From Takakia lepidozioides (lineage: Eukaryota; Streptophyta; Takakiopsida; Takakiales; Takakiaceae): 64,000 nt of DNA. Under the pieces are notes generated by a model, which was given only the letters and a program-made list of their open reading frames with translations, made no database searches and was not told where the DNA came from. A program made the position numbers and the translations under genes. The DNA lies in the NCBI GenBank assembly GCA_030704615.1, contig CM060731.1:95212756-95276755 (forward strand). The letters run 5' to 3'. The stretch's first letter is position 1; each line of letters opens with the position of its first letter. This document shows positions 1 through 11,207 of this stretch, piece after piece.

Positions 1-59
1 ATGACATTTGGTACAATTCCAACTTTGACGATATCCCCATGCACCTCTTTGCCCTGCTC

Positions 60-520
60 TTAGGCTGCCAGGCTTGCACGACGCCACATCCTGTTCAGCC
101 ATAGTGTTGAACACTCCCTTTGCATCCTAGATGCATCCACATTTTGCAAACCATGTCCACTAGGTATTGTTCGGAATGACATCTTACAATTCCAGCTCTG
201 AAGATGTCGCCATGCACCTCTTCCCCCTTTTCCAGAGCTGCCAGGGCAGTGTTTAGAATGACATTTGGTACAATTCCAGCTTTGATGATATCCCCATACA
301 CCTCTTTGCCCTTCTCCAGGGCTACCAGGCTTGCACAAGCATTGCAAATGCACACAAACATGATGTGCTTCCCCCATCATTCGCTCATAGGTCTCCAAAG
401 CCTCATCCACGTCCCTCTTGTGCATACCCTACAAGCATCGCACTCCACGACACCACATCTGGTTCAGCCATAGGGTCGAACACTCCCTTTGGACTCCATA
501 ACTGATGTTGGCCTTTCCAA
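60..520 (-). pseudogene. Decayed pentatricopeptide-repeat (PPR) gene fragment
   Basis: Read on the minus strand, this stretch encodes typical plant PPR text in shifting frames: a VFDPMAEPDVVSWSAML-like segment (about 500-450), then DEALETYERMM, then ACASLVALEKGKEVYGDIIK (about 360-270) and a second, shorter copy EKGEEVHGDIFRAGIV. PPR proteins bind organellar RNA, mostly in chloroplasts and mitochondria, for editing, splicing or stability. Here frames switch at least once and there are in-frame stops; only about four motifs remain, whereas functional PPR proteins usually have ten or more. It is a relic next to the LINE; the window edge hides whether more of the gene lies to the left. Confidence 0.75.
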
Positions 521-1029
521 ATCAAAAAAAGACCATGTAGACCTCATTCATGGCAAACTCATCCCAAGAGGGCATGGATTTAAGGTATCGTCAACGGACA
601 CCTTAATTCCATCTCTCAAATAGCAATCAAACAAGAAAATGGCACAACACAGAACAACACAAGACTACATTGAAATTGAAATTGTGATACTACCCTCGAA
701 CACTTTCCTATCATCTATAACTCGATATTATCCTCCCCACAACCCCACACTACATATCTCTCGACCCTACCCCCAAGCAAATCTTACATTTTCCACCGCT
801 CGACTCTATTATACAACACTCTTCGGCCCTCCCCCACTCCAACCCCCCCGCTTCAGCACGCCCTGATTGACCTCCACATACACGCTTCGCCCACTAGTTC
901 TACCTCCCCAACCCCCAATCCCTCTATCCACACAATCTGGCCACACCCCTCTCACCCCCACTTTCCCAACACCCCTTACCTAGTTCACCCCTCTCTCTAG
1001 CCATTCATCCACATGGTACCCGCCATTTC

Positions 1030-1692
1030 TACCCCCTAAAATCCAGACATTACTACCATCATCCTCCCTCAACCGACACCGCTTACATAGACACCTGTAT
1101 TGACCTCATCCTCCTCAGATGTGGTGACATACACCCAAATCCAGGACCCTTTTCTATAGATAATATCATTTGTCAACTATCCTCTGCCTCACAAGATAGA
1201 TATGCTTTATATTTCCAACAAAACACCACTTCCCTCACACACCCATACCGACATCTCTCTGACCACTGCACCCCTTTCCTCCCCAAACCTCAACCCCCCA
1301 ACCCCACACATCAGAATCCCCCTACACACCAAATCGCCACCTTTGGCCTCCCTGCCTGCCATCGCCCAACTCTCACCCGTGCCACACACAGACTCAAAGG
1401 TGTTTCCCACCCAACACATCCTCTTTGCCCTCATCATTCTTATTTTCCCCGCTACCAGACACATGTGATATCTACTTTGAATCTCACTCCCTTTCCCAGA
1501 CCCGTTCTCCTGTACGCAACATACAACATAATTTGCCCCCGCTCCCCACAACTACCTAGCCCTCCACACACCTCTCTGAATTACAACTCCTCGCTTCAAC
1601 TCCTACAATCCAACCCCGGTGGTCCATACAATCCTAGGCGACCATCTTGCCTCACTTACCTCCCCGACTCAAGACCTGCCAGCCCTCTCTAA
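1030..1692 (+). pseudogene. LINE N-terminal segment with 2A-like ribosome-skipping motif
   Basis: One open frame runs from about 1030 to the TAA ending at 1692. It carries LILLRCGDIHPNPGP at 1105-1149. The D-x-E/H-x-N-P-G-P signature with a hydrophobic run before it is the hallmark of 2A peptides, where the ribosome releases the upstream chain between G and P and continues. 2A-like sequences are known at the N-terminus of some LINE proteins in animals and trypanosomes. About 180 proline- and serine-rich residues follow in frame with no recognisable domain. A different frame upstream (639-866) encodes 75 residues of no known type and may be part of the leader. Confidence 0.65.
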
Positions 1693-1732
1693 TAAGTTCC
1701 CATTTTTATCCCACGACATCCTCGCTGCCACC

Positions 1733-2180
1733 CTAAAGGCAATAACCCCCCTCCCTGGATTCAAGGCTCCCCCCATGCCTCCACCCACCCCACCCCTCCC
1801 ACCCCCGTCTACTCACTTAAATGCACCTACACCCCCCTCTCCCGACCCCTCCTCCTCCGCCTACAATCTAAGTACAACTCCCCACCCTAAAGGCAATAAC
1901 CCCCCTCCCTGGATCATGGCTCCCCCCATGCCTCCACCCACCCAACCCCTCCCACCCCCGTCTACTCACTTAAATGCACCTACACCCCCTCTCCCCGACC
2001 CTCCTCCTCCGCCTACAATCTAAGTACCAATCCCACCCTAAAGGCAATAACCCCCCTCCCTGGATCATGGCTCCCCCCATGCCTCCACCCACCCAACCCC
2101 CCCCACCCCCGTCTACTCACTTAAATGCACCTACACCCCCCTCTCCCGACCCCTCCTCCTCCGCCTACAATCTAAGTACC
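1733..2180 (+). repeat. Three tandem ~152-bp proline-rich repeats inside the LINE
   Basis: A unit beginning CTAAAGGCAATAACCCCCCT and ending near TACAATCTAAGTAC occurs at about 1733, 1885 and 2037. The copies are nearly identical, so this is a recent or homogenised triplication. The unit length is not a multiple of three, so reading frames change from copy to copy. It encodes proline/serine-rich linker text just ahead of the endonuclease. Confidence 0.9.
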
Positions 2181-3350
2181 AACTCCCTTAACATCATCAC
2201 CTGGAACGTCAGCTCTATGGCCACTAGTATACAGAGTCTCATACACCTTCTCACAAACTCCTTCTCCCCACACATTATTCTACTACAAGAAACTAAACTA
2301 CACACCAACCGCCCAGCTAACAGCTCATACATAAACAAGCTACTCCCGACATACTACTTCCTGTATGGCAACCCTTTGTCGGCTCCGCAATGCCTTAGGC
2401 GGCGCTCGGCCCCACACAGCCCCACCCGGGGTGGCGTTGCCATTGGCATCCTACGTACCCATCACTCTCCCAGCACCACTACCAAGGTGAACGTCCCCAT
2501 CCCTCTTCGCTCCCATCTCCAAATTATCCAACTTTATTTGCCTGCTCTTAACCCAATTACCATCATTCACCTATACATGCCCTCCTACATTGATGACCTC
2601 CAACTAATCCCAGATATTATGCTTACAATTTCCAATATGATTACCCACCCTGATCAGCAGCATCACCACTACATTCTCGCTGGTGACTTCAACAGAGATA
2701 TTGCCCTCTTTGGACACTCCTATAAAGGTTCTCACCAACCCCATCCCCTTCCGATCATGATTGGGCCAAGTTCACTCAACAGCACCACTTTAGCTACATA
2801 CCCGCAGATCACCACTACTCCAGGCAAGGTGGTCTCCAGTACTCCTCCCTCAGCCTCCTTGATGGTTTCTATCTCAAAACCAGCACCGAGATCCCATCCT
2901 AACTTCGCAGCCATATTCACATTGACAGCATTTGTAACTCCGACCATTACTCAGTATCAATCTCTCTTCCCCCTTCCCTTGTTCCCTTCCGCCCCCTCCC
3001 TTCCATCCTTACCCCCCCTCCCCAACCCAGGATCTTTTGTCCATTACCCAAACATAACATCACAGCCTTCCAAAACCACTTCCAACCTACTGCCTCTATC
3101 CTAACACAAAACCTTTCCCATATCCTCTCAGATACGAACCTCTCACAGGAACCCGATAATACCTGGCTTGAAGCAGAGCTCACCCTCTCTTCCATCTTAC
3201 TAGAAATGACCAAAAGCGTTCTCGCCACGTGTGCCGCTCCCCCAGACCTGCCCCAAACCTCCCGCTCTAAACATAACGGGGGATATCTTACCCGTTCACA
3301 AAAGCGGGCCTGGACCTCCCACCTAAACACCTATCACACTATCCGTTGAG
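2169..3350 (+). pseudogene. LINE apurinic-type endonuclease (EEP family), frameshifted
   Basis: The first frame (to about 2740) reads NIITWNVSSM, then LLQETKL, RGGVAIGIL, LYMPSY and AGDFNRDI. These are the N, E and GDFN blocks of the exonuclease-endonuclease-phosphatase fold that nicks target DNA for LINE integration. After about 2740 the homologous reading moves to another frame (DWAKFTQQHHFSYI, then SLLDGFYL), meets a TAA at about 2898, and resumes with the catalytic SDHYSVSISL block at about 2930. At least one frameshift and one stop therefore lie inside the domain. It sits directly after the proline-rich repeats and before the reverse transcriptase. Confidence 0.85.
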
Positions 3351-3433
3351 CTCTCACCATTATTCCTAACTCTTCCACCTTCCCACTACACAGATACTGG
3401 CGCTCCAATCCCCGTATCTTATGCCTAAACTCC

Positions 3434-5150
3434 ATGTCTGTCTGTAGCCCGATCATGCCCCCTCCCAACGACCCCTCCAATCTCCCTAGCTGGATTGCTG
3501 CCCTCTACAAGCTGGGAAGAGACGCTAAAAAAACCGCCTACATTATCACTAAACAAAAAGCCACGGCTGATCACAAAAGATTTGTTTCATCCTTTGGCCA
3601 ATTACTACATGACCACCCCAAAAAAGCCCATAAAGCTATTTTCAACCCTGCTCTAATCCCACCCATTGACTGCCTCAAACATAGATCCGGCCAACTACTC
3701 ACCACCCCCGATGACATAAAAAATGAAATATGGATTCAAGCCTCATCCTCCTACACTCCCACCACTACGAACTGCCTGCACCCTACCTTACACACCCCTG
3801 ACTGCGTGTGTAAAGTCCGTCACTACCCCTGGCACGACTTAGACGGCTTTTCACTGGAGAACCGTGGTTCTCCATCAGACCTCATCCATGACGCCTTCAC
3901 TCTTGATATTTTGAATCCTGCCTCAAAGTTCTTCCCAAAGCCAAAGCCCCTGGCCCCGATTTGATTCCAAATGCTATTCTACAAGCTCTCGACCCTGTAC
4001 TTTACCTCCTCCTCTTCAAATTCTTTAAACTTTGCTACCAACTCCGCCAGATCCCGCACACATGGAAGCAGAGCCGCACCATTCTCCTCTTCAAGAAAGA
4101 TGACCCTACGGATCTTAGCAACCACAGACCCATTGCTCTCACTAACACTATCTATAAACTATTTACCAGCACATTTACTAAGATGTTGTCCAACCATGGT
4201 GAACACCACCGTATTCTTAGCGACCCGCAAGAAGGCTTCCGCACCACACGTAGCACTACCAGACAGATACAATATGTGTTATCCGTCCTAGAGGACGCCA
4301 AACTCACAAAACAAGATATATATCTCCTATATATCGACTTCAAAAATGCTTTCGGCTCCTTAGACCACCCGCGTCTACTCGCCATTATGACGGACCTAGG
4401 CTACCCATCAGACGCCATACAACTCATCGGCAATATTTACACTAACAGCTCCACGGAATATACAGGCTCATATTATGGTTCCACCCCTCCCATCCCGATT
4501 CTACGAGGTACTATCCAAGGCGACACACTTAGTCCGTATCTCTTTATCATCTTCCTTGAACCCTGCTCAGATGGATCGCACGTGGCAAACTTGGATACCA
4601 ATACAAAACTTTCTCAAACGAAATCTCTGTTGCTGCTTACGCGGATGACCTTGCCATCCTTGCGCACAAACCCCAACACCTCAACCGGCAAGTTGAAAAA
4701 CTATCCCGCTTTAACCAATGGTCTTGTCTTCATAAATGCGCCGTCACCGTGGCTACCCACCGCAGTAAGCTCACCAAATCTTCTATTGCGTCACACTGCA
4801 AACTATACATCCAATACCAGAACAAACCATTTCCTTTCCTATGCCCTGATGAACCCTACACATACTTAGGTATTCAACTTGTCCCCTTGCTCACATGGCA
4901 CGTATAGAAAATCGCTACACTCACCAAACTAACTAATAAAAGCCTGGCTCTCCTCAAAACCCCCATAGCCATCAGGCCCAAGCTCTCCCTCATAGAATCC
5001 GTCCTAAAACCACAGGTCCAATACTCCTTCCATGCGGCCCCCTTCTCCCTCCCAATCGACAGACAAATTATCCAACTCACTAAGTGCATTTGTGGACTCC
5101 CAACTAACACTCCCAATGCTTTCATTCAACTCCCCACGGATAGCTTTGGC
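3434..5150 (+). pseudogene. LINE reverse transcriptase, frameshifted
   Basis: 3434-3964 gives the N-terminal extension. The KAPGPDLIPNAIL block spans the frame change near 3930-3960. The main RT frame (3961 to about 4600) has the fingers/palm blocks HRPIALTNTIYKLF, GFRTTRSTTRQI, LLYIDFKNAFGSLDH and GTIQGDTLSPYLFI. The catalytic YADD is at 4638-4649, in a different frame (VAAYADDLAILAH), so a frameshift lies between about 4560 and 4635. Thumb-region text (CPDEPYTYLGIQL) follows near 4850. Catalytic aspartates are recognisable but no continuous protein could be made. Confidence 0.9.
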
Positions 5151-5195
5151 ATATACTAGTCCCCTTCCCTAGCTTAATCTCATACTCGCGCACTC

Positions 5196-6436
5196 TTGGC
5201 TCCCAATTACTCGAAGCCCTCAACGACCCGGGTCCGTGGGCTACTTAAACACCTTGCCTCTAAGTATAATGGACTTCACTCACTACTAGACATAATCCCC
5301 CCCTCCCCCCCGCCGTGTTCTCCGAGTTTTAGTGCCAATCCTAACAACTCCACCGCCTTCATTCTTGAAAACATTCTCGGGGTCAGAACCCAAACATCAA
5401 CTGACGTTTTGACGCTACATGTCTGGATACGTACTACCTTTGCAAATGGGCCGGTTTTTCCTCAGATGACAACACTTGGCAAATTGAGGACGACCTCTTT
5501 GGTTCACACGATGACTGTGACCCCATCCACAACCTCGCCCTCCTTACTGCGTTCCATAAACGTACCAACATTAACTACCTAACACACACTCACCAGTAAC
5601 ATGTCTCTCAGGCACAACTCATAGATGTCCGCAACATTCCCTACCCACTCGCCATTCCTCACATTCACATCAACACTACCGAATGTAACCCTAATAAAGA
5701 CATTGCCCACGACTCCCCCCTTAATCTATCAATGCCCTTGGTGGTCAAAAATCTACGCCCACAACGGCCGATACATTGGCCTCATCCCCAATGATCGGCT
5801 AGCATGGCTCTGGCATAAATACTCTACTCCTAACGTACATGCATCTCAGATAGTGCCACACAGACAGGATTTCGCTACTGAATTTTTCTGGCTATTAGAC
5901 CGCTATCTTAAGGATATCCCCTCCAATAAACCTCGCGTCCAATCCAAGTTAACTCAAGCAGACACTCACAGTACTATCCCCAGAGAGTTGTCTAGCTTTC
6001 TTATCTCCTCCTTCCAACTTACTCACTCCTACTACTCTAGCCCACTCACATGCCTAATGGAACTTGCCTCATATGCTAGCCCACACCATAGGGACTGCAT
6101 CTTTGGCGCCACTGGTCTAGCCACCCAACACAGATGGTCCGGTCGTGGCTTTGCTCACCCTCCTGACTCCCATATACAAGAAGCCTCCAATGGGCTCGCA
6201 CTGCTGCCCACTCCTCCCCCTCTGCCTGTACTATTCTCATACTTACACAGCAAAGGCCTCCAGACAACCCCAACCCTCTCCTACAACTCCCCCATGGCGT
6301 CATCTTCCTAGCCACCTTTGAACCTAACCAGCTCCTATACGCACACTACCCCCCCTTCCCCAAATACCTCCGACGCGTAGAACCCACCACTACGTCACTA
6401 CTACTCGTCCAACACACCCATCCCACCTCGCGCTAA
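5196..6436 (+). pseudogene. LINE linker: chromodomain-like plus Dam-like methyltransferase-like segments
   Basis: Between RT and RNase H. In 5351-5505, across one frameshift, the text FILENILGVR ... YYLCKWAGF ... DDNTWQIEDDL matches the chromodomain pattern (Y/F-x-x-E-x-I-L, then YxxKWxGY, then NTWxxEDDL) including aromatic-cage tryptophans. A conserved block follows (NGRYIGLIPNDRLAWLWHKY, then DFATEFFWLLDRYLKD). From about 6000 the text TCLMELASYASPHHRDCIF, RWSGRGFAHPPD and, after a frameshift at about 6185, CTILILTQQ resembles Dam/phage N6-adenine methyltransferases (D-x-F-A-S, W, N/D-PP-Y, LLLP-like strand). The catalytic N/DPPY is HPPD here. A diverged relative at 24363-25424 keeps the same order in one open frame. 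Confidence 0.6.
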
Positions 6437-6588
6437 TTACCCTCCCCTCTAACTTACACCACTTACTGGCACGCACATGGGGGATGAAAGTATCCATTAC
6501 CCCCAACACACTCCCTCTCCCATCTACATCTTGCTCCTCACCCACCCTGTTTCCCAGAGTCAACCCAAGCAAGGCCTAGATAAGGGCA

Positions 6589-7128
6589 ATGCCGCGCCCT
6601 CTTCCTGCCCCTCTCCCGCCCCCTACTGACCCACCGGTCTCACATCTACGTATGCCGCTCAAATTCTCGCCCTCACACTCCCACTATACAGATGGATCCC
6701 AATCTGGCTCTAACGCTGGCTACGGTGTCTATCACGCTACTAATAACCGTGGGGTAGCACTTAGACTTCCAGGCCCAGCCACTATACTATGCGCTGAGCT
6801 TATGGCAATCTTTGAAGCACTCTCCAAGATGCCCTCCTTCTCCTCCCCATACTACATTTTCACAGACAGCCTTACCTCACTATTTCTCCTTCGCAACCAC
6901 CTTTCAAGCCCCTCCTGCCACCTTCATCACCCAGACCGGAACCTCATTGCAGCTATCATCCACCGGGCAGCTTCCATTAATCACCCCATACACTTCCTCA
7001 AAGTGCGCTCCCACACTGGCATCACCGGTAACGAAAACGCAGATCTCCTCGCTCAGGTAGGGGCCGCCCAACCCTCACTAGCTCCCACGGCCGACCCCAT
7101 TCATATCACCCACACTCACCCATTCTAG
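6589..7128 (+). pseudogene. LINE RNase H domain
   Basis: An open 179-residue frame with the RNase HI core: YTDGSQSGSNAGYGVY (first catalytic Asp), CAELMAIFEAL (Glu), YIFTDSLTSLFLL (second Asp) and a C-terminal HTGITGNENADLLA block (His and last Asp). RNase H removes the RNA strand of the RNA/cDNA hybrid. All four acidic positions and the His are present, so this piece looks structurally intact although the element around it is broken. A TAG follows at 7126-7128, and the downstream C-terminal segment is in another frame. Confidence 0.9.
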
Positions 7129-7140
7129 CTAATTCACCCA

Positions 7141-8094
7141 GTACCAGGACCCCCAACTACCAAGCCCATACGTAACCTAAAATCCACTCTCACACGTGAA
7201 GCCCACAAACAAGCCTCGGCCTCTACTAGCCATACCAAAGCCCATATCCAAAAATGGACACAATCCATAGTTCTTCACCACAAATTGTCAAACCACTTCT
7301 GGCACATAAAGACTATCACCGACGCGCAACTCCGACAAACACTCAAATTTCGATACGCCCAATACATGGGACACCAACGCAAACACAACTTCTGGCCTCG
7401 CCAATTCCCATCCCCCAACTGCCCATTATGCTCACATACACATGTAGTACGTGACACCTGGCCCCACCTCCTCAGTCAATGTATTCACCCCGTTATACAT
7501 GGTCTCCGTGTTACTTGCCATAATCACGCAGTGTGGCACATCCATAAACTTCTCATGTCCAGATCAAAAACCAGATGGTTCTCACTCATCAATGCTGGTA
7601 CCTATCAAGGCAGACCCCCTGACCACACAGTCCCTCACTGGCTACTCCCGTGTAGTTGTCTTCATTCACCCTGTACCTGTCCCTCTCGTCTCTGCCCGGA
7701 CATCCTACTTGTCCACGGCTTACCCATCAATGCCCCCCTACCCATTTCCCCCTCCCCGGAGCTAACCATGCACGTCGTTGAATTCACATACTGTCACAAC
7801 CGATACCCAGCCCCCTCCACCCTAGAAAAACAACAAAAATATGCCCCCCTCATCCTCACCATCCGCCAGCGTGGGTGGCACACCGGCCCCCTATCAGTTA
7901 TCACAGCTGGTACTAGAGGTGGAATTCATACCACCAGCATAAATGCATTACACGACAATCTTAAAATCCCTATCCCCCCGATCCACAAATGCTTTAAAGC
8001 CATCCACCTCACTGCGCTCCGCTCCCTCACTGCCATCATCACCATAAGCGACAACTTGAGTCCAACCCCTCTTCGGCGCCCCCGGGTACCATAG
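7141..8094 (+). pseudogene. LINE C-terminus: CCHC finger and PD-(D/E)XK-like nuclease region
   Basis: The frame open from 7285 to 8094 contains CPLCSHTHVV...WPHLLSQC, a C-x2-C-x11-H-x4-C finger of the type found after RT in many LINEs. Then come CPDILLVHG, HVVEFTYCHN, QQKYAPLILTIRQRGW and TAGTRGGIHTTS. The series PD ... E-F-x-Y ... KY-x-PL ... G ... AGTRG resembles the restriction-like endonuclease tail of R2/Dualen-type and related RT proteins; this is inferred from motif order. If right, the element had two endonuclease types. The region just before (7141-7284) encodes basic linker text in other frames. Confidence 0.6.
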
Positions 8095-8242
8095 GTACCC
8101 TCGGTACCACTACCCTATTTACTACCTCGTCCTGGTTACCCGGTGTCTCCTGGACACCTGTTCTCTTTATAGGGCCCACCCCCGAAAGGGGGCAGTAGCC
8201 GTCAGGTGAAGTGGCTCTTAGTTACGCCGGCCTTGGCCGGAG

Positions 8243-8244
<2 letters not shown>

Positions 8245-8274
<30 letters not shown>
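8245..8274. repeat. (CT)n microsatellite in the LINE 3' region
   Basis: About 15 uninterrupted CT dinucleotides. The flanking 8095-8616 stretch contains no ORF with recognisable content; it is probably LINE 3' untranslated sequence and then unassigned DNA. Confidence 0.95.
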
Positions 8275-8276
<2 letters not shown>

Positions 8277-8616
8277 AGCGACGGTCTATGGCGACGACTC
8301 TGGTCATGTGGGATGTGTGATTGAAATTAACCAACGTGAAGCCACAATCATCTTCCTTCATTGATCTGGGTTGACGACCCACATTTTGGGCCCCTATCCA
8401 GGAGCACAAAAACACTACAGGCCGTGTAGTGCCATAGTCATTTGCTAAATCTCCCTGATAAGACCCATATACCGTACAAATTATGTCTCATACTTGAAAA
8501 CTGATGAGACTCCACAATCAAAGGATGCTATACTCGATGTGTTCATGCCTGGGGATGTAGCCCTGTAATGGTTGTCATATGCTGACATACTCTTGTATGT
8601 CAAGGCATAATATGAT

Positions 8617-8626
8617 CACTACAAGA

Positions 8627-8662
<36 letters not shown>

Positions 8663-9085
8663 AGCGACACCCTGACGTCGCTAAATCGCCATTTTGGGGC
8701 AGGGTGAAAACCCCATTTTGCGACACCCGGGCGTCGGAGCACTGTCGCAGGGGCATGGCAAGAATAACATCGCTATTATCCGACGGATGGGGGTCGCTAA
8801 GCACCGCCACACCACACCCCCCCCCCCCCCCCCCCGGCGATACCCCGACGTCACTTTAAGGCGATCCACAGTGCTGGCAGGGCCTCCTGCTAGCGACACC
8901 TTGCCGTCGCTGCCTTCCAGCCGGCGGCATGTGTGGGGCGACGGCGCGACGTCGTTGATAGTTTTTTCTTGGAAATGCCCGGAGGTGCCTCAAAAAATTG
9001 AGACACGTGGCACCATGGGGCGTTTCTAGGACCCCCATACGTCAACATTAAATAATAAAAATAATAAAAAATAATAAAATTTTAA

Positions 9086-9125
<40 letters not shown>

Positions 9126-9165
9126 GTCGCACACAGCCACGCTGCGCCGTCGGTTGCAGCGACCC
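8617..9165 (+). mobile_element. CACTA-like transposon terminus with GCGACG palindromes, split by a chromovirus
   Basis: Starts with CACTACAAGAAACAGGGG at 8617, the standard plant CACTA terminal motif. A run of about 32 G follows and then GC-rich hairpin text built on GCGAC/GTCGC words (for example TAGCGACACC...ACGTCGCTA near 8662), typical of subterminal repeats. A 34-nt A tract sits near 9091-9124. No coding capacity is seen, so it looks non-autonomous. The chromovirus at 9166-16810 is inserted in it (GACCC on both sides); 16816-16890 continues with similar GTCG/CGAC text. A matching right end was not found. Confidence 0.6.
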
Positions 9166-9883
9166 TCTTGCGCACCTCACTTCGGTAAACTTCCCTTCAC
9201 GTCATAGTTACTTGCGCGCGCCTAACTCCCAAACCGACCGCCGGGCCAACTCGGAGCTTCGGCTGCTCACTGGGGCATAACGGTCCCCCTCACACTCCCA
9301 CTCGACCCTCGACCTGTCGGGCTCAGTGGAAATTCCCTTCAGTAGATGGCAGTCCGGAACAGCTCCCCACACCTTGGTCGCTTTCCGGCTCGCACGCTTA
9401 CTCACTAGTTTTTGGTCACCAACGGGCTTGCACCGTTCTCGGGGTTACTACTCCTTATATATACTTCTGTAGGTGTCTGCAGGGGTTCCACAAGTAGCAC
9501 GGTCCAAATCTGGTGCACCACCACTTAGACCCTCGATCGTCCCAGTGGTGAGCCGTGGTGAGTCTTGGCCCACCCACCACGGCCCCAATGGACCGTGGTG
9601 AGTCCCAAGACTCCCCATGACTCCCACCACAAGGCCTCAGCCTCAAGATGAGTCCTATGCCACCCCCACTACGACTCCCTACGCTACCACCACCCCTCGT
9701 GGAGCCCCCACCACCGCCACCCAGTTTGCAGGGCTCCACCTAGTGAGCGCCACCGCCTCCTTGAGTGCCATCGGCACTCAAGGGTGCTTCAGCCCCCTTT
9801 CCTATTTGCTGCCATTGCCCCCACCATAGGGGCAGCCCCTCTTGCGTCCCGACCCCCCGCCCTCAAGGCAAAGGGCCGCGACA
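9166..9883 (-). repeat. 3' LTR of the chromovirus
   Basis: Matches 16086-16810 along its whole length. The outer end (TCTTGCGCACC on the plus strand) is mutated relative to the canonical TGTCACGCACC of the other LTR; the inner end keeps CCGCGACA. A TATA-like TATATATAAGG on the minus strand lies near 9456-9466 and is a plausible promoter for this LTR. Confidence 0.92.
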
Positions 9884-10790
9884 CACACCCCTACCAATGA
9901 GGAGTCGATGTCCTCATCGACTTGTCCCTTTTTGTGAAAACTAACATCCAAGTTGTGGCGTCCCAAATCAAGGAGTTTGTTTCCGTACCATGGCGTCCCA
10001 TGGCAAAGAACCAAACCCCCACTTGACTCTACTCTCCACTAGCTAGTTCTGCCGACTTCCTCCAAGTCCCGGCCAAGGGTGGAGCCTCTCAAGCTCCACC
10101 CAGTGCACTCTTCTTGGCCCACTTCAAGGCCAAGGAACGATCCTCCCCGAGGATCGAATCGCCTTACTGCAACAACATTGCTTGCGACCGCTCATGATGC
10201 CAATTTTTGGCATCACCTTGAGCAAGGATTCACTTTAAACCCTTTTTGACTAGGAAGATAACCTTGAATCAACCGTGCGCCCCAATCACTACAATTAGGT
10301 CCGCCTTGGAATGCTGGCCTGAGGTACGGGAACACGCCGAAGCCGCACTACGACTTCATCCCGAGGCTACACGATTATAGTATGTGAACGGAAACACGTA
10401 GCTTCCATGTTAGCCCGCACTACAAGGCAACCCCCGCGGTAGCGCAGTTATAGTACACGCACGCGCCAGGTGCGCACTAGCACGTGAACTCCCAAAGAAA
10501 GGCGCAAGTTTCCTTGCCCTTTGGACGGGAGTCACCTGATTTCGGCACTGCGCAAACACACGATTAATTCAATTTATCTCTCCCACTTTTGTAAGCTAGC
10601 ATGCATTCTACACACTAGCCAACCATACCATGCATCACCATTCCAAATAAAATAGGAAGCACAACATTTGGAAACCATTCATTTATAAACAAGATTTGTG
10701 CAACACAAGTCTTTGCAATCGGATTCCTGAGCTAGCTAAGCCGGACTAAGCATGCATTTCCTCCCCCACAATCCAAGGTTGATGTCCCCA
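9884..10790 (-). other. Chromovirus 3' untranslated region, no gene seen
   Basis: Lies between the chromodomain stop and the 3' LTR. Both strands lack recognisable coding. The purine-rich GGTAGGGGTG on the minus strand at about 9884-9893, next to the LTR, is the likely polypurine tract that primes plus-strand synthesis. A CATCGACTCCTCATTGG-like stretch next to it also appears in inverted form nearby. Confidence 0.5.
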
Positions 10791-11135
10791 TCAACGCTTC
10801 TTCCGCTTTTGAGGTCGCTCTTCGAAAGCTGCAACTGCCTCGGATGCGTTTCCCATTTCTGAGGCACGCACCCAAGTTGCGTCCACTTGATGATAGCCCT
10901 TCCATTTCACGAGATACTCTGTTTCTCGATTCGTGAACCTCCTCGATTTAAGCACTGCCTCCACCTCGTACTCAGGTTCATTTTCATGATCCAACAGTAC
11001 AGGTGGCGGACGCAACACTTGATGCCGATTCAAACGCCCTTCATCTTTGAAGTAAGGCTTCAAAAAGGAAACATGGAATACTGGATGCACCTTGCTGTTT
11101 GCCGGCAGCTCCAATTCATACACATCCTCATTCAT
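10791..11135 (-). pseudogene. Integrase C-terminal region with chromodomain
   Basis: 114 residues in one frame: HPVFHVSFLKPY (the conserved GPY/F-to-chromodomain bridge of chromovirus integrases), then EPEYEVEAVLKSRRF, EYLVKWKGYH and DATWVRASEM, a canonical chromodomain with the three aromatic-cage positions (Y, W, W-like). Such domains target integration to histone-marked heterochromatin. The frame closes with a basic tail (RPQKRKKR). It is separated from the rest of integrase by a stop and frame change near 11140-11210 and by the solo LTR. Confidence 0.9.
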
Positions 11136-11207
11136 AACCTTCTGGATGCGAAAGCACCCCGCATACGGTCGGACTCACTTCCGGAGGTAGTCAAAAATTC
11201 TTGATGT

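Larger units (their letters stand above)
600..8430 (+). mobile_element. Non-LTR retrotransposon (LINE), Dualen/RandI-like layout, broken
   Basis: Domains read in order on the plus strand: 2A-like motif (1096-1149), proline-rich tandem repeat (1733-2180), AP-type endonuclease (about 2190-2960), reverse transcriptase (about 3434-4990), chromodomain-like segment (5351-5505), Dam-like methyltransferase-like segment (about 6000-6436), RNase H (6589-7128), CCHC finger and nuclease-like C-terminus (about 7400-8094). Several frameshifts and stops make it non-functional. Having both an APE endonuclease and a C-terminal restriction-like region matches what I know of the Dualen/RandI clade of green algae; that assignment is inference. 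The 5' end (600-1000) and 3' end (after the CT tract, near 8430) are estimates, because no target duplication or poly-A tail was identified. Confidence 0.8.

Noticed and set aside
8630-8661. Poly-G run as an assembly placeholder
   Set aside because: Similar G or C tracts follow other CACTA-type ends in the window, so it is probably real, though its exact length is unreliable.
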